This document shows positions 16,972-26,536 of a DNA stretch of 64,000 nucleotides, piece by piece. The stretch is from RPQJ01 sp963712815. GTDB lineage: Bacteria; Pseudomonadota; Gammaproteobacteria; Steroidobacterales; Steroidobacteraceae. Within the stretch, counting starts at the first letter, position 1. Each line of letters opens with the position of its first letter. A program made the translations under genes and the position numbers. A model generated the notes under the pieces. The model worked only from the letters and a program-made list of their open reading frames with translations. It did not search any database and was not told the DNA's origin. The DNA is taken from the NCBI GenBank assembly GCA_963712815.1, contig CAVQJL010000003.1, forward strand, positions 44,544 to 108,543, given 5' to 3'.

Positions 16972-19178
16972 AGGCTCACCACGATCGCCCTGCACACGAG
17001 TGCAGCCACGGACACGGCGGGACTGCGCCCAAGCCGACGCCGACCGCCGTCGAGTCGCGGAAGTCGCCTTCCGGAACAACCTACACGTGCCCCATGCACC
17101 CGGAGATCGTCCGCGACGAGCCGGGCAATTGCCCGATCTGCGGCATGGCGCTCGAGCCGGTCATGCCGGGCCTCGACGACGGCGACAACCCCGAGCTGGC
17201 CGACTTCAGGCGCCGCTTCTGGTGGACGCTGCCGCTGTCGATCCTGGTGCTGGTCGTGGCGATGTTCGGGCACGGCGTGAGCGCCGTGTCACCCACGGCT
17301 CGCACCTGGATCGAGTTCGCACTGACGGCACCGGTGGTGCTGTGGGCGGGCTGGCCGTTCTTCCAGCGCTGGGCACAGTCGATCGCGAACCGCAGTCCCA
17401 ACATGTGGACGCTGATCGGGACCGGCGTGGGCGCCGCCTTCGGCTACAGCGTCGTCGCCACCCTGGCGCCCGACCTGTTTCCCGCCTCGTTCCGGGACCA
17501 CGGGCGTGTCGCGGTCTACTTCGAGGCGGCCGCGATCATCGTGTCACTGACGCTGCTCGGGCAGATCCTCGAACTCAGGGCGCGCTCGAGCACGTCCGCC
17601 GCACTCAAGGCGTTGCTCGGCCTCGCGCCGAAGACGGCGCGGCGGCTGCAGGACGATGGAACGGAAGAGGACATTCCCCTCACCCACGTCCACGTGGGCG
17701 ATCGGCTGCGCGTGCGACCGGGCGAGAAGGTGCCCGTGGACGGCGAGGTGGTCGAGGGCCGCTCCAGTGTCGACGAGTCGATGCTCACGGGCGAACCGAT
17801 TCCCGTCGAGAAGACGCGCGGCGCGAAGGTGATCGGCGCCACGATTAACGGCGTGGGCGCGCTCGTGATCCGCGCCGAAAAGGTCGGATCGGACACGGTC
17901 CTCGCGCAGATCGTGCAGCTGGTCGCCCAGGCACAGCGGTCCCGCGCGCCGATGCAGCGCCTGGCCGACAAGGTGAGTTTCTGGTTCGTTCTGGCAGTGC
18001 TGGCGATCGCGCTCGCGACGTTCGTGGCCTGGGGCGTCTTCGGACCGGAGCCGTCATGGACCTTCGCCGTGGTCAACGCGGTGGCGGTGCTGATCATCGC
18101 CTGTCCCTGCGCGCTCGGGCTTGCGACACCCATGTCGATCATGGTGGCCACGGGCCGTGCGGCGCAGGCCGGCGTCCTGTTCCGCGATGCGGAAGCCATC
18201 GAGCGGCTGCGCACCATCGACACGCTGATCGTCGACAAGACGGGCACGCTGACGCAGGGACGGCCGGCCTTCCGCCAGGTGGTGGGTCATGGGGACTACT
18301 CCGCCGACGAGGTGCTGCGACTCGCGGCCAGCCTCGACCAGGGCAGTGAGCATCCGCTCGCCGACGCCATCGTGGCCGAGGGCCGGCGACGCAACCTGCC
18401 GCTGACGGCTGCGGAGGACTTCGAGTCGGTCACGGGTCTCGGCGTACGCGGGCGGGTCGACGGCAGGTCACTGGCCCTGGGCAGCGTCGAGCTGATGACG
18501 GAGGCCGGTGCGGATTTCGGCGCGCTCGCCGCCGAGGCCGAGCAGCTGCGGCTCGAGGGCGCCACCGCCATGTTCCTCGCGGTGGACGGTCACGCGGCGG
18601 GAGTCATCGCCGTCGCCGATCCGATCAAGGACAGCACGCCGGCAGCCGTGAAGGCCCTGCACGCGGACGGCATGCGCATCGTGATGGCGACGGGTGACAG
18701 CCGGACGACGGCGGACGCCGTCGCGCGCGAGCTGGGCCTCGACGAGGTGCATGGCGGCGTGCGTCCGCAGGACAAGGCCGAGCTGGTGGCGCGGCTGAAG
18801 TCGGAGGGCCGGCACGTCGCGATGGCCGGAGACGGCATCAACGACGCCCCTGCGCTGGCTGCCGCCGACGTCGGCATCGCCATGGGCACCGGCACGGACG
18901 TGGCCATGTCGAGCGCGCAGGTCACCCTCGTGAAGGGCGACCTGCGCGGCATCGAACGGGCCCGGGAGATCTCGCGGGCCACGGTCACGAACATGAAGCA
19001 GAACCTGGGATTCGCATTCCTCTACAACGCGCTCGGGGTACCGGTCGCCGCTGGCCTGCTGTATCCGGTCTTCGGGTTGCTGCTGAGCCCGATGATTGCA
19101 GCACTCGCGATGAGCCTGTCCTCGGTGTCCGTGGTGGGGAATGCGCTGCGATTGCGGTCGAGACGATCGCCCGCATGA
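16968..19178 (+). CDS. copA: copper-type P1B ATPase (CopA-like heavy-metal exporter)
   Basis: A 736-residue inner-membrane ATPase that should export monovalent copper or a related soft metal. The N-terminus is His-rich and carries a heavy-metal-binding segment, YTCPMHPEIV...CPICGM (about residues 39-60), instead of a classical GMxCxxC domain. Further on are TGEP (about 274), the membrane metal site CPC in ACPCALG (about 379), phosphorylation site DKTGTLT (about 422), SEHPLA (about 461) and GDGINDAPAL (about 622). The gene starts within the stop of the MerR gene with GAGGAGG upstream, so the pair is coupled and probably induced by the metal that MerR senses. The CPC motif favours Cu+/Ag+. Confidence 0.95.
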   Translation: MKAHHDRPAHECSHGHGGTAPKPTPTAVESRKSPSGTTYTCPMHPEIVRDEPGNCPICGMALEPVMPGLDDGDNPELADFRRRFWWTLPLSILVLVVAMFGHGVSAVSPTARTWIEFALTAPVVLWAGWPFFQRWAQSIANRSPNMWTLIGTGVGAAFGYSVVATLAPDLFPASFRDHGRVAVYFEAAAIIVSLTLLGQILELRARSSTSAALKALLGLAPKTARRLQDDGTEEDIPLTHVHVGDRLRVRPGEKVPVDGEVVEGRSSVDESMLTGEPIPVEKTRGAKVIGATINGVGALVIRAEKVGSDTVLAQIVQLVAQAQRSRAPMQRLADKVSFWFVLAVLAIALATFVAWGVFGPEPSWTFAVVNAVAVLIIACPCALGLATPMSIMVATGRAAQAGVLFRDAEAIERLRTIDTLIVDKTGTLTQGRPAFRQVVGHGDYSADEVLRLAASLDQGSEHPLADAIVAEGRRRNLPLTAAEDFESVTGLGVRGRVDGRSLALGSVELMTEAGADFGALAAEAEQLRLEGATAMFLAVDGHAAGVIAVADPIKDSTPAAVKALHADGMRIVMATGDSRTTADAVARELGLDEVHGGVRPQDKAELVARLKSEGRHVAMAGDGINDAPALAAADVGIAMGTGTDVAMSSAQVTLVKGDLRGIERAREISRATVTNMKQNLGFAFLYNALGVPVAAGLLYPVFGLLLSPMIAALAMSLSSVSVVGNALRLRSRRSPA

Positions 19179-19208
19179 CGCGGTGCCTGGCGGGCAATCC
19201 ACCGGCGA

Positions 19209-22200
19209 CTAGGCGGGACGGTCCGCGGCGGACGCACGCCTCCCCTCCCGCCACTGCAGCAGCTCCACGAGAGCCGCGGGCAGAAACGTGAGCGTCACGA
19301 TCGTCGAGCACACGAGACCCGACAGCACCACCACGCCGAGTCCGCGGTAGAGCTCGGTGCCGGCGCCTGGAATCAGCACCAGCGGCGCAAGGCCGAACAC
19401 CGTCGTCAGCGTGGTCATCAGGATCGGCCGCAGGCGCGAGGCCACCGCCTGTTGCACCGCTTCGGACGCGGACAGCCCGGCGTCGCGCAGCAACTCGCGC
19501 GCCCGGTCGACCACGAGGATCGGATTGTTCACGACGGTGCCGAGCAGGATCAGGAAGCCGAGCATCGTGATCATGTCGAAGGGCAGCCGCAGGCCGAGGC
19601 CATTCAGCAGCGCGAGGCCCACGACGCCTCCCGCCATGCCGAGCGGCACGGTGAGCAGGATCATCAGCGGCCAGCCCCAGTGCGTGAAGATCGCCACCAG
19701 GAGCAGGTAGCTCAGGACCGTCGCAATCGCGAAATTCGCCCCGAGCGACTGGCGCGTCGCCTCGAGCTGATCGGCGGCACCGGACACGTCGAGCGACATC
19801 TCCTGCGGCACGAGCCCATCGGCCCGCAAGGCCGGCAACAGCTCGTCGCGTACGCGCCCGACCGCCGTCTCGAGCGCCACCTCGCGCGGCGGCACGATGC
19901 TCAGCGTGACCGTGCGCCGGCCGTCCACCCGGCGGATCACATCGGTGTCCACGGTATCGCGCAACTCGGCCAGCGACTCGAGCGGCAGCACGGCCCCGCT
20001 CGGCGTCGCGAGCGGCATCCGGCGCAGCGCGTCCACGTCCTGTGCCGAGCCCGCGCTGCTGTAGAGGCGCATGTCGATCTTGTCGTCGCCGAGGATGAAC
20101 TCGTCCACGAACGCGCCGTCGCTGAGCGCGGCGACCGCGAAGCCGAAGCCCTGCGCCGTGAAACCGAGCTCGGCGAGCCGCTCCCAGTCAGGGCGGATCT
20201 CGAGCAGCGGCTGGTCGAGCGACAGCGACGACGGCTCGGAGTTGACCTGCGGCCGGTCGAACATCTCCTCCGCCTTGCGGTAGGCGGCATCGGCGGCGGC
20301 ATAGAGCGCCCCGAGGTCCGGTCCGGACAGGTCGACATTGACGCTGCGCGTGCCGCCGTCGTTGCTCGAGATGATCGAGCCGCGGGCGGAGAACGCGCGC
20401 ATCCCGGGAACCTCGCGGAAGCGGGCATTGAAGGCCGCCATCAGCGCCTCGATGTCCCCCGGGCGCCTCGGCTCGGCGATGACGCGGATGCCGCGCGAGC
20501 TGACGTTGAGGTTCAGCGTGGCGAGCGCCGGGAAGTCCGTCTCGCCGCGCTCGAAGCGACCCGGATCGTCCTCCACCAGCGGCGCGAACTCCGCGTTCAG
20601 GGTCGCCGCGATGCGCTGCATCTCCGCGAGGTTGTAGCCAGGCGGGGCGATCATGCTCGCGAATACCTTGGGCTCTTCGCCCTCCGGGAGGTACTCCGCG
20701 GGCGGCAGCAGCAGCACCACCAGCGCGACGAGCACGGCCGGAATGCCGAGCGCCACGGCGCGCCGCTGCAGCGGCGCCTCCAGCATGCGGCCGATCCACG
20801 CCAGCAGGCCCTCGTGGATGCGGCCGTCGCGACGCTCCTGGGCCCGGCCCGAGAACCCGAGCCGCGCGATGGCGGAGGGAACCACCAGGATCGCGACGGC
20901 CATCGAGGCGAGGATCGCCGCCGAGATGGCGATCGCGATGTCGGAGAACAGCTGGCCCGCCTCCTCCTCGACGAACAGGATCGGCGCGAACACCAGCACC
21001 GTCGTGAGCGTCGAGGCCAGCACCGCGGGCCACACCTCGCGCACGCCGGCGACCGTCGCCTGCAGGCGCTCCATCCCGCCGCGGCGCAGTCGCTCGATGT
21101 TCTCCAGCACGACGATCGTGTTGTCCACCGTCATGCCGATCGCGAAGGCGATGCCGGCCAGCGAGATCACGTTGATCGTGCGCCCGAAGACCAGCAGTCC
21201 GAGGAAGGCGGCGAGCGTGCAGATCGGGATGCCGAGCACGCCGACGAAGGTGGCCTGGCGCGAGCGCAGGAACAGGTACATCACCAAGGTCGCCAGCGCC
21301 GCGCCGAGCAGCAGGTTCTGGAAGACGTTGCGGACGGAGTCCTCGACGTACTTGACGTCGTCGCTGACGAGACGCAGCTCGAGGCCGTTGCGCTCCAGCA
21401 CGGACCGGTTGAGGTCCTCGACGACGGGCGTCAGGGCGCGCTTGATGGCGATGACGTTAGAGCCCGGTTCGCGCCGCACCGACAGGTTGAGCGTGCGCTG
21501 GCCTGCCGAGTACGAGAGCGAGCGCAGCTCCGCGTGGCCGAGCCGGACCGTCGCGACGTCGGCGAGTCGCACGATCGAGTCGCCGCGACGGGCCAGGATC
21601 AGGTTCTCAACGTCCGCAATCGTCTCGAAGCGGCCGAGGGTGCGCGCCAGGTAGCGGCGCTTGCCGCTGTCGATGTCGCCGGCCGAAGCGTCGCGGTTGC
21701 GCGCGCGCAGGACATCGCGCACCTCGACGAGCGTGATGCCGCGCTCGGCGAGCCGCGCGGCGTCCACCTCGATGCGAACCTCGCGCGCGGCGCCGCCGCC
21801 GACGTCCACCCTCGCAACCCCCGGCACCCGCTCCATGCGCGGGCGGATGTTGTCCTCGGCGAAGTCCTGCATCAGGTTCAGGTCGAGGCCGAGCGGATTG
21901 CCGTCGCGCGCGACCAGCCGGAAGAACATGAACGCGTTCTCGGAGAACGAGCTCGTCGAGAGGCGTGGCTCGTCCACGTTCTCGGGATAGGCCGGCACCT
22001 GGCTCAGCGCGTTGTTGACCCGGATGAGCGCGTCGTTGATGTCCACGCCGAACGGGAACTCGAGGCGGACGGTCGCGCGCCCGGTCTCGGCCGAGGAAAC
22101 CATGCGCCTGAGGTTCGGCACGATGCGCAGGTAGCGCTCCTGCTCGATCAGGATCTCCTTCTCGACGTCCTGCGGGGTGGCGCCCGGCCAGATCGTCTCG

Positions 22201-22334
22201 ATCGAGATCGTGCGTACCTCGAGGTCGGGGATCATCTGCACCGGCATGCGGATCGCGGCCGCGACCGCCAGCACGCAGAAGATCAGCACGGCGACCGTCA
22301 GCAGGGTGCCCCGTCGGCTGATGCTGTCGAGCAC
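19209..22334 (-). CDS. RND-family efflux permease (AcrB/HAE1-like)
   Basis: A 1041-residue inner-membrane proton-driven pump. The first membrane helix (TLLTVAVLIFCVLAVAAAI) precedes a porter domain starting RMPVQMIPDLEV. The TM4 proton-relay motif GMTVDNTIVVLENIERLRRG is present, and the end has typical TM10-12 sequence (LILLGTVVNNPILVVDRARELL). The open frame runs back to 22862 inside the neighbouring gene. The GTG at 22334, two bases after the MFP stop, gives the normal length and start. It forms an operon with the MFP gene. Substrate is not evident, and no outer-membrane factor gene is adjacent. Confidence 0.94.
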   Translation of the reverse strand: MLDSISRRGTLLTVAVLIFCVLAVAAAIRMPVQMIPDLEVRTISIETIWPGATPQDVEKEILIEQERYLRIVPNLRRMVSSAETGRATVRLEFPFGVDINDALIRVNNALSQVPAYPENVDEPRLSTSSFSENAFMFFRLVARDGNPLGLDLNLMQDFAEDNIRPRMERVPGVARVDVGGGAAREVRIEVDAARLAERGITLVEVRDVLRARNRDASAGDIDSGKRRYLARTLGRFETIADVENLILARRGDSIVRLADVATVRLGHAELRSLSYSAGQRTLNLSVRREPGSNVIAIKRALTPVVEDLNRSVLERNGLELRLVSDDVKYVEDSVRNVFQNLLLGAALATLVMYLFLRSRQATFVGVLGIPICTLAAFLGLLVFGRTINVISLAGIAFAIGMTVDNTIVVLENIERLRRGGMERLQATVAGVREVWPAVLASTLTTVLVFAPILFVEEEAGQLFSDIAIAISAAILASMAVAILVVPSAIARLGFSGRAQERRDGRIHEGLLAWIGRMLEAPLQRRAVALGIPAVLVALVVLLLPPAEYLPEGEEPKVFASMIAPPGYNLAEMQRIAATLNAEFAPLVEDDPGRFERGETDFPALATLNLNVSSRGIRVIAEPRRPGDIEALMAAFNARFREVPGMRAFSARGSIISSNDGGTRSVNVDLSGPDLGALYAAADAAYRKAEEMFDRPQVNSEPSSLSLDQPLLEIRPDWERLAELGFTAQGFGFAVAALSDGAFVDEFILGDDKIDMRLYSSAGSAQDVDALRRMPLATPSGAVLPLESLAELRDTVDTDVIRRVDGRRTVTLSIVPPREVALETAVGRVRDELLPALRADGLVPQEMSLDVSGAADQLEATRQSLGANFAIATVLSYLLLVAIFTHWGWPLMILLTVPLGMAGGVVGLALLNGLGLRLPFDMITMLGFLILLGTVVNNPILVVDRARELLRDAGLSASEAVQQAVASRLRPILMTTLTTVFGLAPLVLIPGAGTELYRGLGVVVLSGLVCSTIVTLTFLPAALVELLQWREGRRASAADRPA

Positions 22335-22336
22335 GC

Positions 22337-23410
22337 TCAGCCCCCTTCCGCGATGCGTACCGCCTGGCCGCTGCGCAATCGCTCGTTGCCCCGCACGACG
22401 ACGCGATCGGTGCGCTCGATGCCCTCGAGGACCTCGACCTGCCCCCCGCCGCCGCCGAGCCTGACCGGCCGCTCGAGGGCCGTCGGGCCGTTCGGCCCGT
22501 CGCGCAGCACGAACACCGTGTAGCTGCCGTCCGGATATCGCAGCAGTGCATCGCGCGGGATCACCAGCGCCTGCTTCGTGCCGGGCAGCGCGATCACGGC
22601 CGTGGCCGAAGTACCCGGCAGCAGCCGGCCTTTCGCCTCGTCGACGACCACCCGCACCAGGAACGTGCGTGCCGACGGATCGCTGACCGGCACCCGCGCC
22701 ACGATGCGGCCCGGCAGCGACTTGCCGCCGAGCGCGTCGGCGAACACCTGCACGACGGCGTCCTCGCGGATGGCCTCGAAGCGCTCCTGCGGCGCCTGCA
22801 CGTCGAGGCGGACGCGATCGGTCGCGACCAGCTCGATCACCGGGGTGCCTCGCGACACCCACTCGCCCACGTCCGTGAGCCGGCGTGCCACCACGCCCGC
22901 GAATGGCGCCGGCACCACGTGGCGCCGCAACAGCTCGGCCTGCTCGCGCTCGGAGGCCTCGCTCGCGGCCAGCGCGGCAGCCGCGAGCTTGGCCTCCGCC
23001 TCGCGCCGTGCGAGCTCCGTCTGGGGCAGGTGCTTCTCCGCGACCAGCCGCCGCGCCTCGACGGCCAGCCGCGTCGCTTCGTCGGAGCGCGCGCGCGCCT
23101 CGGCGGTCCCGGCCCGGGCCCGTTCGAGCGCGAGCGATGCGACCGTGGAATCGAGCTCGAGCAGGGGCGCACCGGTGCGCACCCGGTCGCCCGCGTCCAC
23201 GCGCACCCGCGCCACGAGGCCGTCCACCCTGGGGGAAAGGCGTGCGCTGCGTTCCGCGGTGAGCGTCCCGGTGAGGCGGAGCTCGTCAGTGACCTGCGCC
23301 GAACGCGGCGCCACGACGCTCACCGGAGCTGCGTCCTGCGCAGATGCGAGCGAGGCGGACAGGCAGGCGATCAGCGTCGCTGCCGCGACGCGACAAGTCT
23401 CTGGACGCAT
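22337..23410 (-). CDS. RND periplasmic adaptor (membrane fusion protein)
   Basis: A 357-residue adaptor with a cleavable signal peptide (ending near SLASAQ). The barrel/lipoyl motif SPRVDGLVARVRVDAGDRV lies at about residues 60-80, followed by an alpha-helical hairpin rich in Ala/Arg/Glu (about 95-150), then a second lipoyl half with PAPFAGVVARR and a beta-barrel domain. It links the RND pump to an outer-membrane channel. The gene sits immediately upstream of the pump gene with a two-base gap, and the shared promoter should lie in 23411-23731. Confidence 0.93.
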   Translation of the reverse strand: MRPETCRVAAATLIACLSASLASAQDAAPVSVVAPRSAQVTDELRLTGTLTAERSARLSPRVDGLVARVRVDAGDRVRTGAPLLELDSTVASLALERARAGTAEARARSDEATRLAVEARRLVAEKHLPQTELARREAEAKLAAAALAASEASEREQAELLRRHVVPAPFAGVVARRLTDVGEWVSRGTPVIELVATDRVRLDVQAPQERFEAIREDAVVQVFADALGGKSLPGRIVARVPVSDPSARTFLVRVVVDEAKGRLLPGTSATAVIALPGTKQALVIPRDALLRYPDGSYTVFVLRDGPNGPTALERPVRLGGGGGQVEVLEGIERTDRVVVRGNERLRSGQAVRIAEGG

Positions 23411-23731
23411 TCCCTGGAATCCTCGAAAAGGCGCTACGGCGGCTCGAGCACTGTAGAGGACCGGTTCCGCCGTTTAAAGTTTCGGCCGTCGACGTGATCT
23501 GCGGCCGGCACCCGCAGCGCAGTCGGTGACTGCACCAGGGTCGGTCGCCGGCCGGTCACGTCCGGGTCATTCGAGTGCAGAGTCCCGGAGGATTCGCGAC
23601 GGTACGACACACAATCCGCTGGCACCGTTACGAATCCAGATCGCGACCCTCGGCGGCATGCAACTTGCGATGGTTCCGGGCAAGCAGTGACTCGAGCGAG
23701 GCGCGCAATGGTGTCGGGTTCGTTGCGCTCG
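23411..23731. other. intergenic region upstream of the efflux operon
   Basis: No gene was found in this 321-base stretch. It should hold the promoter for the MFP-RND operon (minus strand) and the 3' end of the RidA-like transcript. No regulator gene or clear operator is visible. Confidence 0.4.
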
Positions 23732-24967
23732 TCAACCAGTCGGCCTGACGGCCAGCAGCTCGGTCTCGCAGAGCAGGTCTGCCCGGCAGATCGGCGCCGT
23801 GACCAGCGCATGGGGAAACCCCTCGAAGCCGGCAGCGCGGAGCTTCGCCCGGAGGCGCCCCACGTCCGCGGGATGCTTCAGGTACGTGATCGCGGAGGCC
23901 ACGTCGCCGAAGTGGGCGCCCTGCCGCTCGAGCAGGGCGGCGATGTTCACGAGCATGCGGTCCGCCTGGGCCTCGAAGTCGCCGGCGTGCGCCGTCCGGC
24001 CGTACTCGTCGATGCTCGCAGTCCCGGAGACGTGGAGCGCGATCTTGTTCGTCTCGGTCAACTTCATGCCGCGGACGAAGTCGGCGCCGTACTCGACGGC
24101 CTCGTTGAGCGTGGGCGACGTCATCACGGTCCGCTCGGGGCCGCGTCCCGATTTCACGGCGTACACGGCGAGGCACAGATCGTGCGCGCCGGAGACCGGC
24201 CCGCCGCCGATGCCGGTGCTGGCCGGGACCGGGTCGATGCCCCGCGTCGCGAAGAACGCGCGCCGCGCCCGATTCAGGTCCCCGTAGTCGCGGTCGATGT
24301 CGCGCATGTGGATCCAGGTGCGCACCACGTCGCGAAACTCCATGCCGGCCTGCCGCAGGAGGTCCTCGGCCAGCGCGAACATGCCGAGCGTCTGTTCGTA
24401 GGCGTTCCCGCCGGGTCCGCACAGCCCGGCGGCATGGAAGCGGGTCTCATCGCGCAGCTGGATTCGCAATCCATGCGCGCTTGCGCACTCGGCACAGCCA
24501 CACGCGGGCTTCGCCACGATCGGCTCGAATCGCACCCGGGAATCGTTCGGCAGGACGGCCTGCACCGAGACCTCGAGGCAGGCCCGCTCGCTCAACGGCG
24601 GTTGCTCGATCTCGGTCGTGGCCGGCCTGTGAGTCGTCCCGCCGTGAGCGGCGAGAGCACGATGGCGCGCCTCGCGGACGGACTCGATGCTGGCCCGCAG
24701 GTCCCGCAGGAAGACCGTCTCGGATACGACCGACCCGAAGCTTCCTCCCTCGGCTTCGAGGACGTGGAGGATCGCGCGATAGATCGCATCGGCCTGCGGG
24801 CCGGGATCCGCGGCGTCTGCGGGAGGTCGGCAGTGAAGGTAGAGTTCCCTGGCCTCGGGACCTTCGACCCGACGCAGTTCGATCGCGCAGCCGTGCGCCT
24901 CGATGGTCTCGGCAACTGGAAGGGACGGGACTTCGATCCCCGGAGCGGCGACGGGAGCTGGCTTCAT
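23732..24967 (-). CDS. multi-domain RidA/YjgF-fold protein, chorismatase-like
   Basis: A 411-residue protein made of RidA-type modules. The N-terminal part (to about 150) has an IYRAILHVLEAEGGSFGSVV segment. A CGCAECAS linker follows at about 157-164. The C-terminal 250 residues have two further modules with FRDVVRTWIHMRDIDRDYGD, FNRA-like LNRARRAFF, PASTGIGGG and a final YLKHPADV. The PASTGIG and RARRAFF segments recall chorismatases (FkbO/Hyg5/XanB2), which are built from YjgF-like domains, but active-site identity cannot be fixed by eye. Enamine/imine deaminase or chorismate lyase-like chemistry are the two options. It stands alone, with no pathway genes beside it. Confidence 0.7.
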   Translation of the reverse strand: MKPAPVAAPGIEVPSLPVAETIEAHGCAIELRRVEGPEARELYLHCRPPADAADPGPQADAIYRAILHVLEAEGGSFGSVVSETVFLRDLRASIESVREARHRALAAHGGTTHRPATTEIEQPPLSERACLEVSVQAVLPNDSRVRFEPIVAKPACGCAECASAHGLRIQLRDETRFHAAGLCGPGGNAYEQTLGMFALAEDLLRQAGMEFRDVVRTWIHMRDIDRDYGDLNRARRAFFATRGIDPVPASTGIGGGPVSGAHDLCLAVYAVKSGRGPERTVMTSPTLNEAVEYGADFVRGMKLTETNKIALHVSGTASIDEYGRTAHAGDFEAQADRMLVNIAALLERQGAHFGDVASAITYLKHPADVGRLRAKLRAAGFEGFPHALVTAPICRADLLCETELLAVRPTG

Positions 24968-25012
24968 GCTCGCACAGTACCCGGGGTCAGCTCAGCCTGC
25001 CGTGAACCAGTC

Positions 25013-25043
25013 GCCGCCCGACGTCTGGGGGACGTCGGGCGGC
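25013..25043. terminator. 13-bp perfect hairpin between the beta-helix and RidA-like genes
   Basis: Arms 25013-25025 and 25031-25043 (GCCGCCCGACGTC and its complement) surround a five-base loop. It lies about 32 bp after the stop of the minus-strand beta-helix gene. No T-run follows, so it may stabilise the 3' end or serve as a Rho-associated hairpin. Confidence 0.5.
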
Positions 25044-25074
25044 TGGGATCAAACGCTGGTGGCCGGAGTCAGGG

Positions 25075-26301
25075 CTACTTGCAGCCGTCGGTGGGCAGCG
25101 GCCCGGTACCGAACGGCGGCGGGCCGAACGGGAATGGCGGCTCGGTGGAGAAGTACGTGTAGCCGGCCGGCTTGTTCTTCTCGAAACAGTTGCCGCTCGC
25201 GCCCGGCTCCAACTGCGCGTAGAGCAGGTCCGCCGGTGGGAACGGCGCACCCGGAGGAGGACTGGTTCCGTTGCCGCTCACCTTGTTCTGGGCGATGAGG
25301 TTGTTGTTCGCCCTGGGATCTGTAATCGGCGCCTCGGCTTCGCAACTGTTGGGGCCGCCTGCGTTAGCCGTGCACCAACCGAGGACTGCGATGCCGACGA
25401 AACCGTTCCCTTCCACCCTGTTCTTCGAGATCACGTGGTCGGAGACACCGGCCACCAGGATCCCGATGCCGGGCGGCAAGGCGCTCTGGAAACTTCCGTC
25501 GGGCGCGTCGTTTGGCCGGTTGTTCCCGTAGACGTCGTTGTGCTCGATGATCCAGTTGGCCATGACGGGCTTCGGCGGGTTGCCGGCCCCGTTGGGATGG
25601 AACAGGCCAATGCCCACTGTGTTGTCGTAGATCTTGTTCTGCGTCACCCAGACGTTGTCTGAAACCGTGATCTCGAAGCCGATCACGCTGCCGAACATCG
25701 TGTTGCCGATGACGCGAACGTTCTCGGAACCGGCCACCCACATCGCGGTGTCGAGCGAACCGTAGGAAACGTTGTCGCGGACCAGGCCGTTCGCCGAGAG
25801 GGTCGGGTAGATGCCGTTGTTGAGGTTATTGACGGATTCGTTCGAGACGAACTCGAAGCCGTCCACCCAGCGTGTCTGGATGCCGTTGACCGGGAACCCC
25901 TCCACCGTGAAGCCACGGATGTAGAAGCCCTGGACGTCAGGCGCTGCGCACGAACCCTCGTCGTCCTGGAATTCGCAACCGGCGGGAGCCGCGTAGACGC
26001 CGGTCCGCTGACTGCCCGTGTGCAGCAGTCGAACCTTGCCCGCCTCGCCCTTGCCCTTGTTCACCTTGCCGATCAGGCGCAGGTTGTCCGTGGTGATTCG
26101 CAGGCCGTACGTGCTGTCGGTTCCGTAATACGTGCCCGGCTCGACGAGGATCGTGTCGCCTGGAGCGGCGACGTCGATGGCACCTTGGATGGACTCGCCC
26201 GGAAACACGCGGTGCACCGTGGCGTTGGCACCCGTCGCGACCGCAAAAATTGCGATTCCGAGCACGGCGCAGACGGGACGCAAACTCACCCTGGCTTTCA
26301 T
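25075..26301 (-). CDS. secreted right-handed beta-helix protein (NosD/pectate-lyase-like fold)
   Basis: A 408-residue exported protein with a signal peptide (VLGIAIFAVATGANA). It then has the FPGESIQGAIDVAAPGDTILVEPGTYYG start typical of parallel beta-helix proteins. Repeated short strands with Asn ladders (for example NLNNGIYPTLSANGLVRDNVSYGSLDTAMWVAG is one such span) fill the centre. The last third has DHVISKNRVEGNGFVGIAVLG, Cys residues and a Pro-rich end. A polysaccharide-binding or lyase role is common for this fold, but no catalytic residues can be assigned. The gene is monocistronic on the minus strand and diverges from the lipoprotein gene at 26537. Confidence 0.85.
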   Translation of the reverse strand: MKARVSLRPVCAVLGIAIFAVATGANATVHRVFPGESIQGAIDVAAPGDTILVEPGTYYGTDSTYGLRITTDNLRLIGKVNKGKGEAGKVRLLHTGSQRTGVYAAPAGCEFQDDEGSCAAPDVQGFYIRGFTVEGFPVNGIQTRWVDGFEFVSNESVNNLNNGIYPTLSANGLVRDNVSYGSLDTAMWVAGSENVRVIGNTMFGSVIGFEITVSDNVWVTQNKIYDNTVGIGLFHPNGAGNPPKPVMANWIIEHNDVYGNNRPNDAPDGSFQSALPPGIGILVAGVSDHVISKNRVEGNGFVGIAVLGWCTANAGGPNSCEAEAPITDPRANNNLIAQNKVSGNGTSPPPGAPFPPADLLYAQLEPGASGNCFEKNKPAGYTYFSTEPPFPFGPPPFGTGPLPTDGCK

Positions 26302-26536
26302 TCTTGAACTCTCCCCATGTTATTCCGGGCTCGTCCCTTGATTCGCGGCGGGCCCGGTATTCGCGTGGCACAACAGCCACACTGTTCCAGCCCGATTCTT
26401 GTACCGCACGCCTGATCTGTCAATTTTTCGAACTTATGGTAAATCGCCATGGCTCGGCTCGCGCCACTGCTCAACGCTCTGCTCTCCGGCACCTCGTTTG
26501 ACGCCGTCTGAAAAGGTCACCCACAATCACCCGCGA

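Noticed and set aside
19452..22523. Plus-strand open frame of 1023 codons opposite the RND gene
   Set aside because: Composition is that of an antisense shadow (Arg/Gln/His-rich), and the RND protein on the other strand is unambiguous.
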